Source: Myxococcota bacterium | GTDB lineage: Bacteria > Myxococcota_A > UBA9160 > UBA4427 | Direction of reading: 5' to 3' | NCBI GenBank assembly: GCA_029243605.1 | Contig: JAQWRT010000045.1 | Location: 86,629 to 150,628, forward strand | Length of the DNA stretch: 64,000 nucleotides | Part shown: positions 32,947 through 42,518 of the stretch, piece by piece | Layout: each line of letters begins with the position of its first letter | How positions within the stretch are numbered: position 1 is the first letter of the stretch | Made by a program: the position numbers and the translations under genes | Notes under the pieces: model-generated | What the model saw: the letters and a program-made list of their open reading frames with translations, nothing else | Told to the model about the DNA's origin: nothing | The model's database searches: none

Positions 32947-35874
32947 CTAGAAGTTCAGCGCGAAGTCGATCCCGAAGGAGCGCGGCTCCCCGACGAAATT
33001 AAGAATCACACTGTTGAACGCAGTGGCGTCGAAAGCGTAACTCTTGTACCGCTGATCTGTCAGATTTCGCCCCCACAACGAAACTTCAGCCGTGGAGTCC
33101 GCGTTGCGGTAACTCAGTCTCAAGCTGTGGATCGCGTAGGCTGGCTGGCCCAGAGTCAGTTCGGGAAGTTTGCCGAACCCGCCTTGACTGTTCTTAGCGA
33201 CACCGATGCCATTGCTCGGATCGAAGTAGAGATCGTCCGTCCAAGCGAAATCGTAGCGGGGAATCACGACGCCAAGGCTGCCCAGGTCGAAATACCACTC
33301 CACCGTGGCGCTTATCTTGTAATTGGGCGAATTGGGAAGGCTGTTTCCGCTGTAATCAATGATATCCGTGACGACGCCCTCCCCGACCACCAGAGCCGTC
33401 CGGCGATTGGTGAAATCGAGGAAGCGGCTCTGCAGCCAACTGAAACGCCCTGTGATGGCCAGCCCCGACCACTCGTCGGCGATGAGGTCACGGAGAGGCT
33501 CGGCGGTGAAGTTGAACTCAGCTCCGTATTGCTCGCTTTCCGCGGCATTCTTGATGGCCAAAGACGGGGGGCGACCGTACTGATCGTCAAAAAGAAAGAC
33601 CTGGTAGTTGTTGTACTCGTAGTAGAAGACCGATGCGTCCATGGACAGCCGACTGTCGAGGAAAACCCCCCGGAACCCCGCCTCGATGGCATCGATACTC
33701 TCGGGGTCAGCGGGCGGATCGTTTATATCGATGCTGTTGAAGTGCCCCGCTTTGAACCCGTGTCCGTATTTCCAGTAGATGGCCATGGAGTCATCCACCC
33801 GGTAGGTGAGACTGATCGTTCCCGTCGGCTCACTCCACGTTTTGCTCCGAATCTCGCTCTGCCTGATTCCACCCCGGTCGATGAAAAGACCGAAGTCCTT
33901 ACTCTCCCAGTTGTAGCGGGCGCCGACTTCGAGAATCAGATCTTCAACGAATTCCCATGAAAAACCGGCATTGAAAGCGAAAGCCGTCGTCTTCTGGTCG
34001 AAAGATCGTATCCATACCTGGCTAACCCCGGGAACAAGAGGCGATCGAATGAACTGCTGATTCTCAAATTTCAGATCCTCGTAGAGGAAATAACCACCCC
34101 CGGTCAAAGTGAAAAGACCCGCGTCGTCTTCGTACGCGACTTGGGCTTCCTGTGAAAACTGCCAGGCCGAATCCGTCAACACCGCTTCGAAGAGTTCCAA
34201 CGAGGTGAAGTCCTGATCGGTTTCACGAAAGCGGTCGTAGCCCTCGTAACCCGAAATTAAATGCACCTCGACGCTATCGAAATAGAGCTTTCCGTTGAGA
34301 GAGGTGCCCCATGTGTCGAGTTTTGTCTGGCCCACTCGATTGTAGTCACCACGATAGGGTCCTGTATCGAGCGGCCTGCTTCGCGACAGGTCTTTTTGGA
34401 GGGTCGCGATCGCCTCGTTCTTCGCCTCCTGGACAAGCGGGTCATTGCCCGTCGCAGTGCTCTTGTCGATATTTCTTGCTGCGGCGGCCCGCTCAAAGAG
34501 AGCGGTCATATCTGACGCAATGTCGCGCTCGGTGTAGAACCCCGAGATGGCGCTGCCTGCGGCCCCACCCATTTGAGACTCAGACTGAGGGTTTTCGATG
34601 ACACCGACGTTCCAGCCGTTGCCCGGCTCCACCTGAGGCCGGGCGGTCCCCATGGCCTGCCCCAGGGTCGATTGCTGGTCAACGCGCCCCCCGTGCATGT
34701 TCAGAATCCAGTCCATATCCACCGGGCCGTCTAGGGGCTGGTAGCGGATCTGGTTGCGAACACCCCAATTCCCCTTGTCTCCCACCGCGGAGGGGAGACC
34801 TTCGGGCGTTGGGTCGCGTTGGAACAGAGGAATGTCGAGATTGCCACAGAGCGAAATGTCTTCCGGCATCAAAGAAGGCAGTGGCACCTGATCAAAGAAC
34901 GGGAAAGTACCCGTAAAGTTTTGCTTCCTGTCGTCCACGGGGGGCAGGCCTCCGCACCCATTATACTGGTAGGGATCGTTGGCCTGGAGCCGAAAAGCCA
35001 TACGCGTGGAAAGTTCGTCTTCTATGATGGGCATCTCGATGGCGCCCTCGTAGGACTGAATCAGCGCATTGCGAGCATCATCGCTCTGGTAGCGCCCGGT
35101 AGTTGTCTTCAGATCGGCTGAAAAATTCCCGGTGGGTTTGCGCGAAGAGATTTTAATTGCTCCCGCCGTCGCGTTGCGTCCGCTCCCCCCGCCCTGGGGA
35201 CCGCGCAAGACCTCGATCCCCTCGACATCAAAAATCTGCCCCAGCTGAATCGCCGGGGAGTTAAGCGCCACGCCATCCTGATAAATCGCCACGGCGCTGG
35301 CCGCATTGGCGCTGAAATCTGCCAGGCCTACGCCGCGAATGAAGAAGTTGGCGCTCGTCGCACCCGAGACCCGGATCTCGAGATTGGGCGTCACCTGGGA
35401 GATATCAGCGATGTCACTCACGCCGAGGGCATCCAAGTCAGCGGAATCAAAGGCCGTGACCGATTCCGCCGTGTCCATCTCGACGGCCTGGCCGCGCTTG
35501 CCGCTGATCTCCATGGTTTCAATCCCAGAGAGGGAATCAAACTCATCCTCTTCGCTTTCATCGAGGGGCTCAAACTCCGCAGCATCGAGTTGCGCGTCCT
35601 CGTAGGAAGCCGCCGACGTTTGGGGGGCGACGCTTTCGCCCTCCAAGGGGGCGGGCTGGGCGGATACCACTCCGGGCATCAGCCCGAGGAAAAGCGCCCC
35701 AATGCCCAGGACCAAGCGACAGCGCCATGTCGCCGGGGCGCTTTGTTTTCCAACCCGAGTCCCTGCTCCGATCGTCCTCTTCCCAACCGATCCCGTAATC
35801 GAGCGAGCGACAGGCGGGCAAACTCCACCATCGCCAACCGGCCACGGCAGGCCCAACACGAACCGCTCGCTCAT
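32947..35874 (-). CDS. TonB-dependent outer-membrane receptor
   Basis: A 975-residue protein. After about 50 polar residues comes a signal sequence (LVLGIGALFLGLMPGVVSA), then an acidic linker (DESEEDEFD), then a plug domain with VTPNLEIRVSGATSANFFIRG, DGVALNSPAIQLGQ and IEVLRGPQG. The remainder is a 22-strand-type barrel with aromatic strand ends, and the final residues FGIDFALNF fit the terminal beta-signal. These receptors import siderophores, cofactors or organic substrates using TonB energy; the closest group, with FFIRGVG and VLRGPQG blocks, often takes up complex organic molecules. The long polar region before the signal peptide is odd; no later start in frame is available, and GGAG precedes this ATG. 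Substrate unknown. Confidence 0.9.
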   Translation of the reverse strand: MSERFVLGLPWPVGDGGVCPPVARSITGSVGKRTIGAGTRVGKQSAPATWRCRLVLGIGALFLGLMPGVVSAQPAPLEGESVAPQTSAASYEDAQLDAAEFEPLDESEEDEFDSLSGIETMEISGKRGQAVEMDTAESVTAFDSADLDALGVSDIADISQVTPNLEIRVSGATSANFFIRGVGLADFSANAASAVAIYQDGVALNSPAIQLGQIFDVEGIEVLRGPQGGGSGRNATAGAIKISSRKPTGNFSADLKTTTGRYQSDDARNALIQSYEGAIEMPIIEDELSTRMAFRLQANDPYQYNGCGGLPPVDDRKQNFTGTFPFFDQVPLPSLMPEDISLCGNLDIPLFQRDPTPEGLPSAVGDKGNWGVRNQIRYQPLDGPVDMDWILNMHGGRVDQQSTLGQAMGTARPQVEPGNGWNVGVIENPQSESQMGGAAGSAISGFYTERDIASDMTALFERAAAARNIDKSTATGNDPLVQEAKNEAIATLQKDLSRSRPLDTGPYRGDYNRVGQTKLDTWGTSLNGKLYFDSVEVHLISGYEGYDRFRETDQDFTSLELFEAVLTDSAWQFSQEAQVAYEDDAGLFTLTGGGYFLYEDLKFENQQFIRSPLVPGVSQVWIRSFDQKTTAFAFNAGFSWEFVEDLILEVGARYNWESKDFGLFIDRGGIRQSEIRSKTWSEPTGTISLTYRVDDSMAIYWKYGHGFKAGHFNSIDINDPPADPESIDAIEAGFRGVFLDSRLSMDASVFYYEYNNYQVFLFDDQYGRPPSLAIKNAAESEQYGAEFNFTAEPLRDLIADEWSGLAITGRFSWLQSRFLDFTNRRTALVVGEGVVTDIIDYSGNSLPNSPNYKISATVEWYFDLGSLGVVIPRYDFAWTDDLYFDPSNGIGVAKNSQGGFGKLPELTLGQPAYAIHSLRLSYRNADSTAEVSLWGRNLTDQRYKSYAFDATAFNSVILNFVGEPRSFGIDFALNF

Positions 35875-36030
35875 TTCGTTTTCTCCACGCCTCGAAACCC
35901 GAAGGAGGCGATTCTCGTCTGGGTAGGGTTCCAGCGAATTGGGTCAGTACGTGTGCATATAGTCATGCGGGAGAACGCGCCTCTGGGTAGCTTGTTGCAC
36001 CAAACGCGCTGAGGGGCCATCCTCGCGTGG

Positions 36031-37368
36031 ATGCATCAATTCGTCAAGAGACTCGAATCGAAAGTCGTGCGGGGGCTTTTTGTCCTCTGCCTCAGCTTAG
36101 CCACCAGTATCGGCTTGCCCGCCGCCGCCGAGAGTGAGAAGGCGTCTGCGAGCCTCTACCGCTGGGCGCCCGCGATCGCAATTCAAGGAGGAATTTTCGC
36201 TCAGTCGGCATCGGGCTCGATTACGGCGAGCGAGGTACTCGGCGCCCAAACTCCAACGGTCGAATTTCAGCCGGCTCCGATCTATATCACCAGTCCCTAC
36301 CTGACTCGGTCGGGTCAGATGACGACCGGTGAAGGCGACCGAATGATGAACCCCTATTTTGGAGTCGCCGTAGAACTCATGTCGCCTGCGATTCGCGACT
36401 GCCACTTCTGTTCCGAAATCGGCAACCCCCGGCTCATGATACACGCCGACGTGGACTATGGGTTTGCCCTCGACCGTAGTATCGCCACTACGGGCTCGGT
36501 GAGCGACACGATGACCTTCGCCAATCTCCCCAGCCAATACTATGCAGACAACACGACGAACGGCAGTTTGACGTATAACGAAACGAGCTTCCTCGGCCAG
36601 GGAGCGCACGTTCGTGTCAAGACCGAGGCACTCGTCGTCGCCGCAGGGGCTGGCATCGCCTTTACTTTCAAAGTCGGGGGTCGAACATTCAGGCTCAAAC
36701 CGAGCTTCGAATATATGCGCGAGGAACTCCAGGTGTCGGGCCGGCTGCGAAGGGCAACTCAAGTGTCCAACAGCGTCCTTCCCCGTAACCTCGAGAATTA
36801 TGTACCGGTGGGACTCTTCCAGCCGGGAACCGGTCCCAATAATAACCTCATCTACGCTCCCAATGGCGACCCGTGCTACGTCAATGGAACGTGCGTTTTC
36901 GTGCCGGTAGGGCAAACCCAAAACGTTTTCGACGGAACATCTATCCCCCAATTGTCCGACGACGCCACCCCCACGGACGCAGGCTTCCGTGAGATCGAGT
37001 TGGACATCCGAAACTCAAAGGTCTACCACGGCATCGGCCCCGGTCTCGAACTCGAGTTGGATACGGGTCGGCTTGGCGAGTTTCAAGTCTCTCTCTATGG
37101 CGGCTTGCGCGCCTACCGGTTCATGGGAGACCTAGAACTGGATGGACGGGCCCAGAACGATGCCCAGACCAACAACTACACGACCGGGGACCCCATCACC
37201 GGCCCCTTTGGCCCCGGCTCCAACATCGAACGAAATAACGTCAACTACGAGCGCAACTGTGTCATCGGTGACGCCAGTCAGTGCGAGTACGCCGATTTTC
37301 ACTTCGAGAAGGAGCGCTGGGCCTATACGGGCCACTTGGGCATCCGGTTCCGCTGGTCGCCCGAATAG
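36031..37368 (+). CDS. Outer-membrane beta-barrel-like protein, unknown function
   Basis: A 445-residue protein with a signal peptide (residues 1-33, cleavage near AAAE). The mature part has alternating hydrophobic/polar strands, short loops with Asn, Gly and Thr, two Cys pairs (DCHFCSE, DPCYVNGTC), and a C-terminus GIRFRWSPE typical of outer-membrane barrels although followed by two extra residues. The gene is divergent from the TonB receptor gene with about 155 bases between starts, so shared regulation is plausible. The downstream GT-C/TPR gene follows after 23 bases on the same strand. No named family is recognised. Confidence 0.62.
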   Translation: MHQFVKRLESKVVRGLFVLCLSLATSIGLPAAAESEKASASLYRWAPAIAIQGGIFAQSASGSITASEVLGAQTPTVEFQPAPIYITSPYLTRSGQMTTGEGDRMMNPYFGVAVELMSPAIRDCHFCSEIGNPRLMIHADVDYGFALDRSIATTGSVSDTMTFANLPSQYYADNTTNGSLTYNETSFLGQGAHVRVKTEALVVAAGAGIAFTFKVGGRTFRLKPSFEYMREELQVSGRLRRATQVSNSVLPRNLENYVPVGLFQPGTGPNNNLIYAPNGDPCYVNGTCVFVPVGQTQNVFDGTSIPQLSDDATPTDAGFREIELDIRNSKVYHGIGPGLELELDTGRLGEFQVSLYGGLRAYRFMGDLELDGRAQNDAQTNNYTTGDPITGPFGPGSNIERNNVNYERNCVIGDASQCEYADFHFEKERWAYTGHLGIRFRWSPE

Positions 37369-37391
37369 GGGACAACTCCTATCCTCTCGCC

Positions 37392-39572
37392 ATGAAGGAT
37401 TCGTCCCTCGCCGAGAAGATCCCCGCCTGGATCGCCGGTGTCGCTGGCTTGGCCTTGTTGGGGGCCCTACTTCTCGCTGTGGGCCAGCCGATCCTCAGCG
37501 ACGATCTCTGGATCCACCTCTCCCTGGGCAATGCCTACCTTGCCCAGGGGCCCTGGCTGGGAGGCGACCCTCTGCTCGCCGATGCCTTGGGCGCGCCGCT
37601 GCCCGCCGCCTGGGGGACGGATGTCGTTTTCGCCCTCACCCAGCAATTCGGGGGCTTCCAAGCCCTCCGTGTCCTCCACGTCCTACTCGTCGCGATCCTC
37701 ATCGGTCTCCTCGCCTCTATCCTGGAGCGCGCCGGTCGCTCGCCCTGGGTCACGGCGCTGGGGACCGGAGCGTTCATCACTCTGGCCGCCTACCGCCTCG
37801 TCCAGATCCGCCCTCATCTCTTCAGCATGCTCGCGCTGCTCATTCTCTACCGCCTGCTCTTTGAGCATCGCAGGACCCCCTCTCCGGGACAGATCACTGG
37901 AGCCGTGATCGTCTTCGCCCTCTGGGCCAACCTTCACGCCTCCTTCGTGCTGGGGCCGATTCTCACCCTGGCCGCTCTCGCAGGCATCGTCCTCGCCGGC
38001 CTTCTGGAAGGGAGCATCCGTCGCCGAGAGACGATGAAGCGCGCTCGAGCCATCGCTCTTGTGGGTGTTCTTGGAACCCTCGCCACACTCCTCAACCCCA
38101 GCGGCTTCGAGCCTCATCTCGCCTACTGGATCGCCGGCGAAGAAACTCCGAGCCTGGCTCGGGTCGCCGACGAGTGGCGGGCCGTAGATCTATTCGCTTG
38201 GCCCCAAGCCCGGCTTCCCCCGGCCCCGCTGACCTGGTTGATCCTGTGGCTTCTTTGGCTCGTGACACCTCTGGTCGGGCTCGCGAGTTTTTTCCAAACC
38301 TGGCGCACCTCGAGGAACGCCGCGGAAACCGGCGATGCCAATGACAAAGCCCCAGCCCCGCCGGGCTTGGACCCAGCCCTGGTCGTGATGGCCGGCGCCG
38401 CGCTGTGGGCACCGCTCATCGCCGTTCGCTTCGCGTGGCTCGGGGTGCTCCCCCTCATCGTCCTCGCTCAGGCGAGTCTCGGATTGCGCCGCCGACTGCC
38501 CGGGCGCTCCCAGGCCCTGAACTGGGCCGGCGCTCTCGCGGCGTGTGCGCTCGCGGTCGGCTTCATGGGAATCGGACCCTGGCCCATGGTTTCCGGGATC
38601 ATGCCGCACAGCCTCTCGGGCTACGCCGCCCCCTACCCCGCCGCCAAATACCATACTCAGGCGACCTGGATGCTCGCCGATGCCAAAGTCGAGGGAACCC
38701 TCTACGCCGAGTACTCGGCCGGGGGATTTTATGGCTTCTGGCTCTCGCCCGAGGTGCAAAATTTTCTTAACGGCACTCTGAACGTCGAACCCGAGAATAT
38801 CGCGGCCAATCGCCCCATCCTCGAACGACGCGGTGAAAGGCCCGGAGAGAGTTTTAGCCAACTCCTCGACCGGCACGGGATCGACCTCTTCCTCGGGGGC
38901 CGTCTACCCGAGCAGGGGCGACAAGATCGTCCGTGGTACTACACCGCTGCTCACCTCGAACGCACCCCCGGTTGGACCCCCATCTTTCGTAACCTGAGCA
39001 GCGCCGTCTACCTCCGCACCAATTCCGCCAACCAGCAGAACCTCGCCCGGGTGGCCGCCTTCTACCGACGCCAGGGCATCCCCTTCGACCCTCAGCGTGG
39101 CTTTGAAATCGAGCGAGTGATCGCGGCGCAACCCCAATGGGCGATTCAGAACGGCGTCGTCCCGATCTACTTCCAGGATCTCCTCAAGCGTGGCAGCGTG
39201 CCCAAGAGCGAGGAGGATAACGCCGCGCGAGAGCATCTTGCCCTGCTCTTCGCGACCCTGGGCCTCTACGAAAAGGCCATCGCGCTGGACCGCAGTCGGT
39301 TGGACGCGCACCCCAACGACCCGAGGGCTCGAAGGCGGCTGGCTTGGGCCCTGCTCCGTTCGGGCGACGCCGCCGCCGCGGCTAAAATCGCTGCGCCCCT
39401 TGAAGCCAGCGGAAACGCCCTCGCCGAAACAATTTTTCGCGCTGCCCAGGCGGCGGCGGTGGGCGACCTCGCCCCTGGGCAGGTGCAGATTCTACCTCTG
39501 CTCACCGCCACCGAGGCCGCAGGTCTGAGCTCGGCCATCGTGCGCCCCGGGGCTCGAACTTCGAAGAAATAA
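37392..39572 (+). CDS. Multi-pass GT-C-like membrane protein with C-terminal TPR units
   Basis: A 726-residue protein. Residues 10-460 contain about ten membrane helices; the first loop has LSDDLWIHLSLGN with an acidic pair (Asp37, Asp38) where GT-C enzymes carry their catalytic residue, and WANLHASFVLG is a motif of this uncharacterised group. Residues about 470-620 are soluble, and residues 636-720 hold two to three tetratricopeptide-like units (LFATLGLYEKAIALDRSRL, RRLAWALLRSGDAAAAAKI). The ATG at 37392 avoids overlap with the preceding gene. A role in envelope glycosylation or glycan export is inferred from fold only. Confidence 0.65.
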   Translation: MKDSSLAEKIPAWIAGVAGLALLGALLLAVGQPILSDDLWIHLSLGNAYLAQGPWLGGDPLLADALGAPLPAAWGTDVVFALTQQFGGFQALRVLHVLLVAILIGLLASILERAGRSPWVTALGTGAFITLAAYRLVQIRPHLFSMLALLILYRLLFEHRRTPSPGQITGAVIVFALWANLHASFVLGPILTLAALAGIVLAGLLEGSIRRRETMKRARAIALVGVLGTLATLLNPSGFEPHLAYWIAGEETPSLARVADEWRAVDLFAWPQARLPPAPLTWLILWLLWLVTPLVGLASFFQTWRTSRNAAETGDANDKAPAPPGLDPALVVMAGAALWAPLIAVRFAWLGVLPLIVLAQASLGLRRRLPGRSQALNWAGALAACALAVGFMGIGPWPMVSGIMPHSLSGYAAPYPAAKYHTQATWMLADAKVEGTLYAEYSAGGFYGFWLSPEVQNFLNGTLNVEPENIAANRPILERRGERPGESFSQLLDRHGIDLFLGGRLPEQGRQDRPWYYTAAHLERTPGWTPIFRNLSSAVYLRTNSANQQNLARVAAFYRRQGIPFDPQRGFEIERVIAAQPQWAIQNGVVPIYFQDLLKRGSVPKSEEDNAAREHLALLFATLGLYEKAIALDRSRLDAHPNDPRARRRLAWALLRSGDAAAAAKIAAPLEASGNALAETIFRAAQAAAVGDLAPGQVQILPLLTATEAAGLSSAIVRPGARTSKK

Positions 39573-39599
39573 TAACGAAGTGCGGTGAAGCGGCCTGCT

Positions 39600-41309
39600 T
39601 CAGGGAGCCGGGCGAGCGCCCCGAACCAAGCGCCCCGGAAGCTCGCCGGTCAACTCGCCGTCCGCGCAGATTGTCTGACCCGCCACCATTGTCTGGCGAT
39701 AACCCAGTGCCTTCTGGATCAGTCGCTTCCCACCGGTGGGCAGATCGAAAGCCATCTCGGGGGAACCGAGACCCAGCCTCTGCCAATCGATCAGGTTCAG
39801 GTCGGCTCGGAGCCCCGGAGCCACTCGCCCCCGATCTCCAAGACCCATCAGCGCCGCGGTATCCGCCGACTGCATCTTGACGAGATCTTCCACGGGGATT
39901 TTCTCGCCGCGCGAACGATCCTTGCCCCAATGGGAGAGCAGAAATGTGGGGAAACTTCCATCGCAGATCATCCCGCAATGAGCACCCGCATCGCTGAGGC
40001 CTGGCACGCTATTGGGATCGATCAGCATCTGCCGGCTCACCTCGAGGTCAAACTCGGTGTAATTGAGGAAGGGCCGATAGAGCAACGCCTTGCCCTCCTC
40101 TCCGAGCATCAGATCGTAGGCGAGAGCGCTTGCCTCCACTCCCAGAGCCTCGGCCCGGGCCTGTAGGCTGGTCTCCGGCGCGGGCTCGTATTCCGGGGGG
40201 CTCCCGAGTTCGAAGAGCCGATCGAACCCACCGAGCAATCCCTGGAGGGTGTCGGGGGCCTTCTCCGCCAGAATGCGCGCGCGCACGCCCGGATCCCTGA
40301 GCTTTTCGAGTTGCTCTGCATGGGGCAGATCGGCCACCTCCTGGCGGAACGTGGGGTGCCCGCCAAAGGGATTCAAGCTCGCTTGGAGTCCAAGCATTAT
40401 GCCGATCGCCCGTGGCGGCACCTGAGCCCGCATGGGCAATCCCTCGGCCACCGCCTCGGCGATCAGGTCGAGCAGCCGACGCCACTGGCCCGGAGCCGCG
40501 TCACTCTGGGCCACGGTGATCGACATGGGAAGACCCGATACCTTCACCATCTCACGCAAAAGGGCGAACTCGCCTTCGAGGTCGGCAAAGTCGGCGACCA
40601 TCTCGAAGACCCCAAGCCCTCCCTCACCCAGGGCCGCGGCAATGCCCAACATTTCTTCGGGACCCGCCGTCAGACTCGGCGTCGGTTTCCCATCCCGAGT
40701 CCGATGGTTTCGCGTCCGCGAACTCGTGAAACCAAGGGCCCCGGCAGACACCGCTTCCCGCGCCAAGCGTCCCATCTCGGCGATCTCTTCTGGGCGGGGC
40801 AATTGAGTGTGATCCGAGCCACGCTCACCCATCACGTAGGCGCGCAGAGCGCCGTGGGGAAGCTGCGCGCCAATATCGATGGCGTGGGGAGTCCGATCGA
40901 TGGCGTCGAGATATTCGGGAAAGGTTTCCCAATCCCAGCGAATTCCTTCGGCCAGTGCAGTGCCCGGGATATCCTCTACCCCCTCCATAAGCCCGATCAA
41001 CCAATCGTGGCGGGAGGGCTCCGCCGGCGCGAAGCCAACGCCACAATTACCCATGACCACCGTCGTGACGCCATGCCAAGAAGAGGGGGTGAGTCCCGGG
41101 TCCCAGCTCACCTGGCCGTCGTAGTGGGTGTGCACATCGACCCAGCCGGGAGTCACCAGAAGGCCCGTCGCGTCGATCTCCTCCCGGGCGGCCTCGGTCA
41201 CCTCGCCCACGCACACGATCAGACCGTCTCGAATCCCGACATCGGCTTTCCGGGCAGGGCTTCCCGTGCCATCGACCACGGTGCCGCCCTTAATCAGTCG
41301 ATCCAACAT
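39600..41309 (-). CDS. N-acyl-D-amino-acid deacylase family amidohydrolase
   Basis: A 569-residue enzyme of the amidohydrolase_3 group. The composite beta sandwich at the N-terminus leads to VTPGWVDVHTHYDGQ, where His60 and His62 are metal ligands, and MGNCGVGF supplies Cys89, the metal-bridging Cys known in D-aminoacylase. Later blocks include TSSRTRNH and LSDAGAHCGM. Family members cleave N-acyl-D-amino acids, hydantoins or related amides. The start at 41309 is fixed by GAGGAGGTG just upstream. It is divergent from the TauD-like gene; a 96-base region carries both promoters. Confidence 0.87.
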   Translation of the reverse strand: MLDRLIKGGTVVDGTGSPARKADVGIRDGLIVCVGEVTEAAREEIDATGLLVTPGWVDVHTHYDGQVSWDPGLTPSSWHGVTTVVMGNCGVGFAPAEPSRHDWLIGLMEGVEDIPGTALAEGIRWDWETFPEYLDAIDRTPHAIDIGAQLPHGALRAYVMGERGSDHTQLPRPEEIAEMGRLAREAVSAGALGFTSSRTRNHRTRDGKPTPSLTAGPEEMLGIAAALGEGGLGVFEMVADFADLEGEFALLREMVKVSGLPMSITVAQSDAAPGQWRRLLDLIAEAVAEGLPMRAQVPPRAIGIMLGLQASLNPFGGHPTFRQEVADLPHAEQLEKLRDPGVRARILAEKAPDTLQGLLGGFDRLFELGSPPEYEPAPETSLQARAEALGVEASALAYDLMLGEEGKALLYRPFLNYTEFDLEVSRQMLIDPNSVPGLSDAGAHCGMICDGSFPTFLLSHWGKDRSRGEKIPVEDLVKMQSADTAALMGLGDRGRVAPGLRADLNLIDWQRLGLGSPEMAFDLPTGGKRLIQKALGYRQTMVAGQTICADGELTGELPGRLVRGARPAP

Positions 41310-41405
41310 GCGCACACCTCCTCGGCTTCTAGGGAAACGTCCAAGGGTACGCCGGATCGCGGGGCGCAACCAACTCCCCTAATCTGGGGCATCAGGAGGC
41401 CCATC

Positions 41406-42431
41406 ATGCCGAACTCCCCTCAAATTCTCGAAGGCCATTGTGAATGGCGCTCCCAGGACGTCGGCGACAGCTCTCAGTGGATTGAGCAACTCGACCCCGC
41501 CGAAGTCGATGAAATCGATGCCGCCCTGGGGCATGCCCTGGCGCACTCCGAGGACGTCCTCGAAACCGAGCGCGAACATTTCCCCCTTCCCAATCTCCAA
41601 CGAAGGCTGAAAAAAATCGAAGCCGAGTTGATCAACGGCCGGGGCTTCACTCTGATACGCGGGGTTCCCCGGGACAAATACTCCCAGGAAGAGATGGAGA
41701 TGATCTACTGGGGAATTGGCATGCACCTGGGCAGCCCCTGGCCCCAGAACCAGTACGGCCACGTGCTGGGGGATGTCACCGACCAGGGCGTCGCCGGCAA
41801 CGATCCCAACTCTCGGGGAAACGAGATCGGCGCGGTGGCCTTCCCCTATCACTCGGACGGATCCGACCTCGTCGGCCTGCTCTGTCTCCAGAACGCCGAG
41901 AGCGGGGGAATTTCTACCGTCGCCAATGCCCTGGCGATTCACAACGACCTCGTCCGCCATGAACCCGAACTCGCGGCCGCGCTCTACGAACCCCAACCCT
42001 ACGATTTCCGCAATGCCGAGCCCCCCGGTAGCCGGCCCTGGTACACAATGCCCGTTTTCTCCGAATGGGAAGGGCGCCTCTTCGTCCGTTATATCCGCCC
42101 CTATATCCTCGCATCCCAGCGTCATGCTGATGCACCTGCTATCGACGAAGTGGCCGAGCAGGCCATGCAGCGCGTGGATGCCATGACCCAAAATCCCGAT
42201 TACAACGTCTTCATGGATCTCGCACCCGGCGACATGCAATTCGTCAACAATTACCATGTGCTCCACGCGCGTACCGCCTACACCGACAACCCGGCGACGG
42301 GCCAGGTTCGCCACTTGAAGCGCCTCTGGCTCGCGACGGAAGTTCTCGAGGAACGCCCGCCCTATTTTCATCGCAACCTCAGCGATCACTGGGGCAAGCA
42401 GCGAACAGTCAGTGCCCTGAAGCCCAGTTGA
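41406..42431 (+). CDS. TauD/TfdA-like Fe(II)/2-oxoglutarate dioxygenase
   Basis: A 341-residue protein of the TauD family. FPYHSDGSD gives the H-x-D iron ligands (His149, Asp151), VLHART gives the distal His287, and HLKRLWLA near residue 303 supplies the Arg that binds 2-oxoglutarate. The enzyme should hydroxylate a small organic acid or amino-acid derivative while converting 2-oxoglutarate to succinate. AGGAGG 7 bases before the ATG at 41406 sets the start, although the frame is open far upstream through the opposite gene. It could act in the same degradation route as the divergent D-aminoacylase; that link is inference. Confidence 0.85.
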   Translation: MPNSPQILEGHCEWRSQDVGDSSQWIEQLDPAEVDEIDAALGHALAHSEDVLETEREHFPLPNLQRRLKKIEAELINGRGFTLIRGVPRDKYSQEEMEMIYWGIGMHLGSPWPQNQYGHVLGDVTDQGVAGNDPNSRGNEIGAVAFPYHSDGSDLVGLLCLQNAESGGISTVANALAIHNDLVRHEPELAAALYEPQPYDFRNAEPPGSRPWYTMPVFSEWEGRLFVRYIRPYILASQRHADAPAIDEVAEQAMQRVDAMTQNPDYNVFMDLAPGDMQFVNNYHVLHARTAYTDNPATGQVRHLKRLWLATEVLEERPPYFHRNLSDHWGKQRTVSALKPS

Positions 42432-42518
42432 CCTCGGCTTAGGCGGCCACAGAGTCGCCGAGCCCGAGGATCCGAAACCCTCTCGAGAGCTGCCCCGAAG
42501 CCAAGGATAAATTCCGTC

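Noticed and set aside
32923..33960. A 345-codon open frame on the plus strand
   Set aside because: It is antisense to the 3' part of the TonB receptor gene, which carries barrel strands and a proper C-terminal signal.
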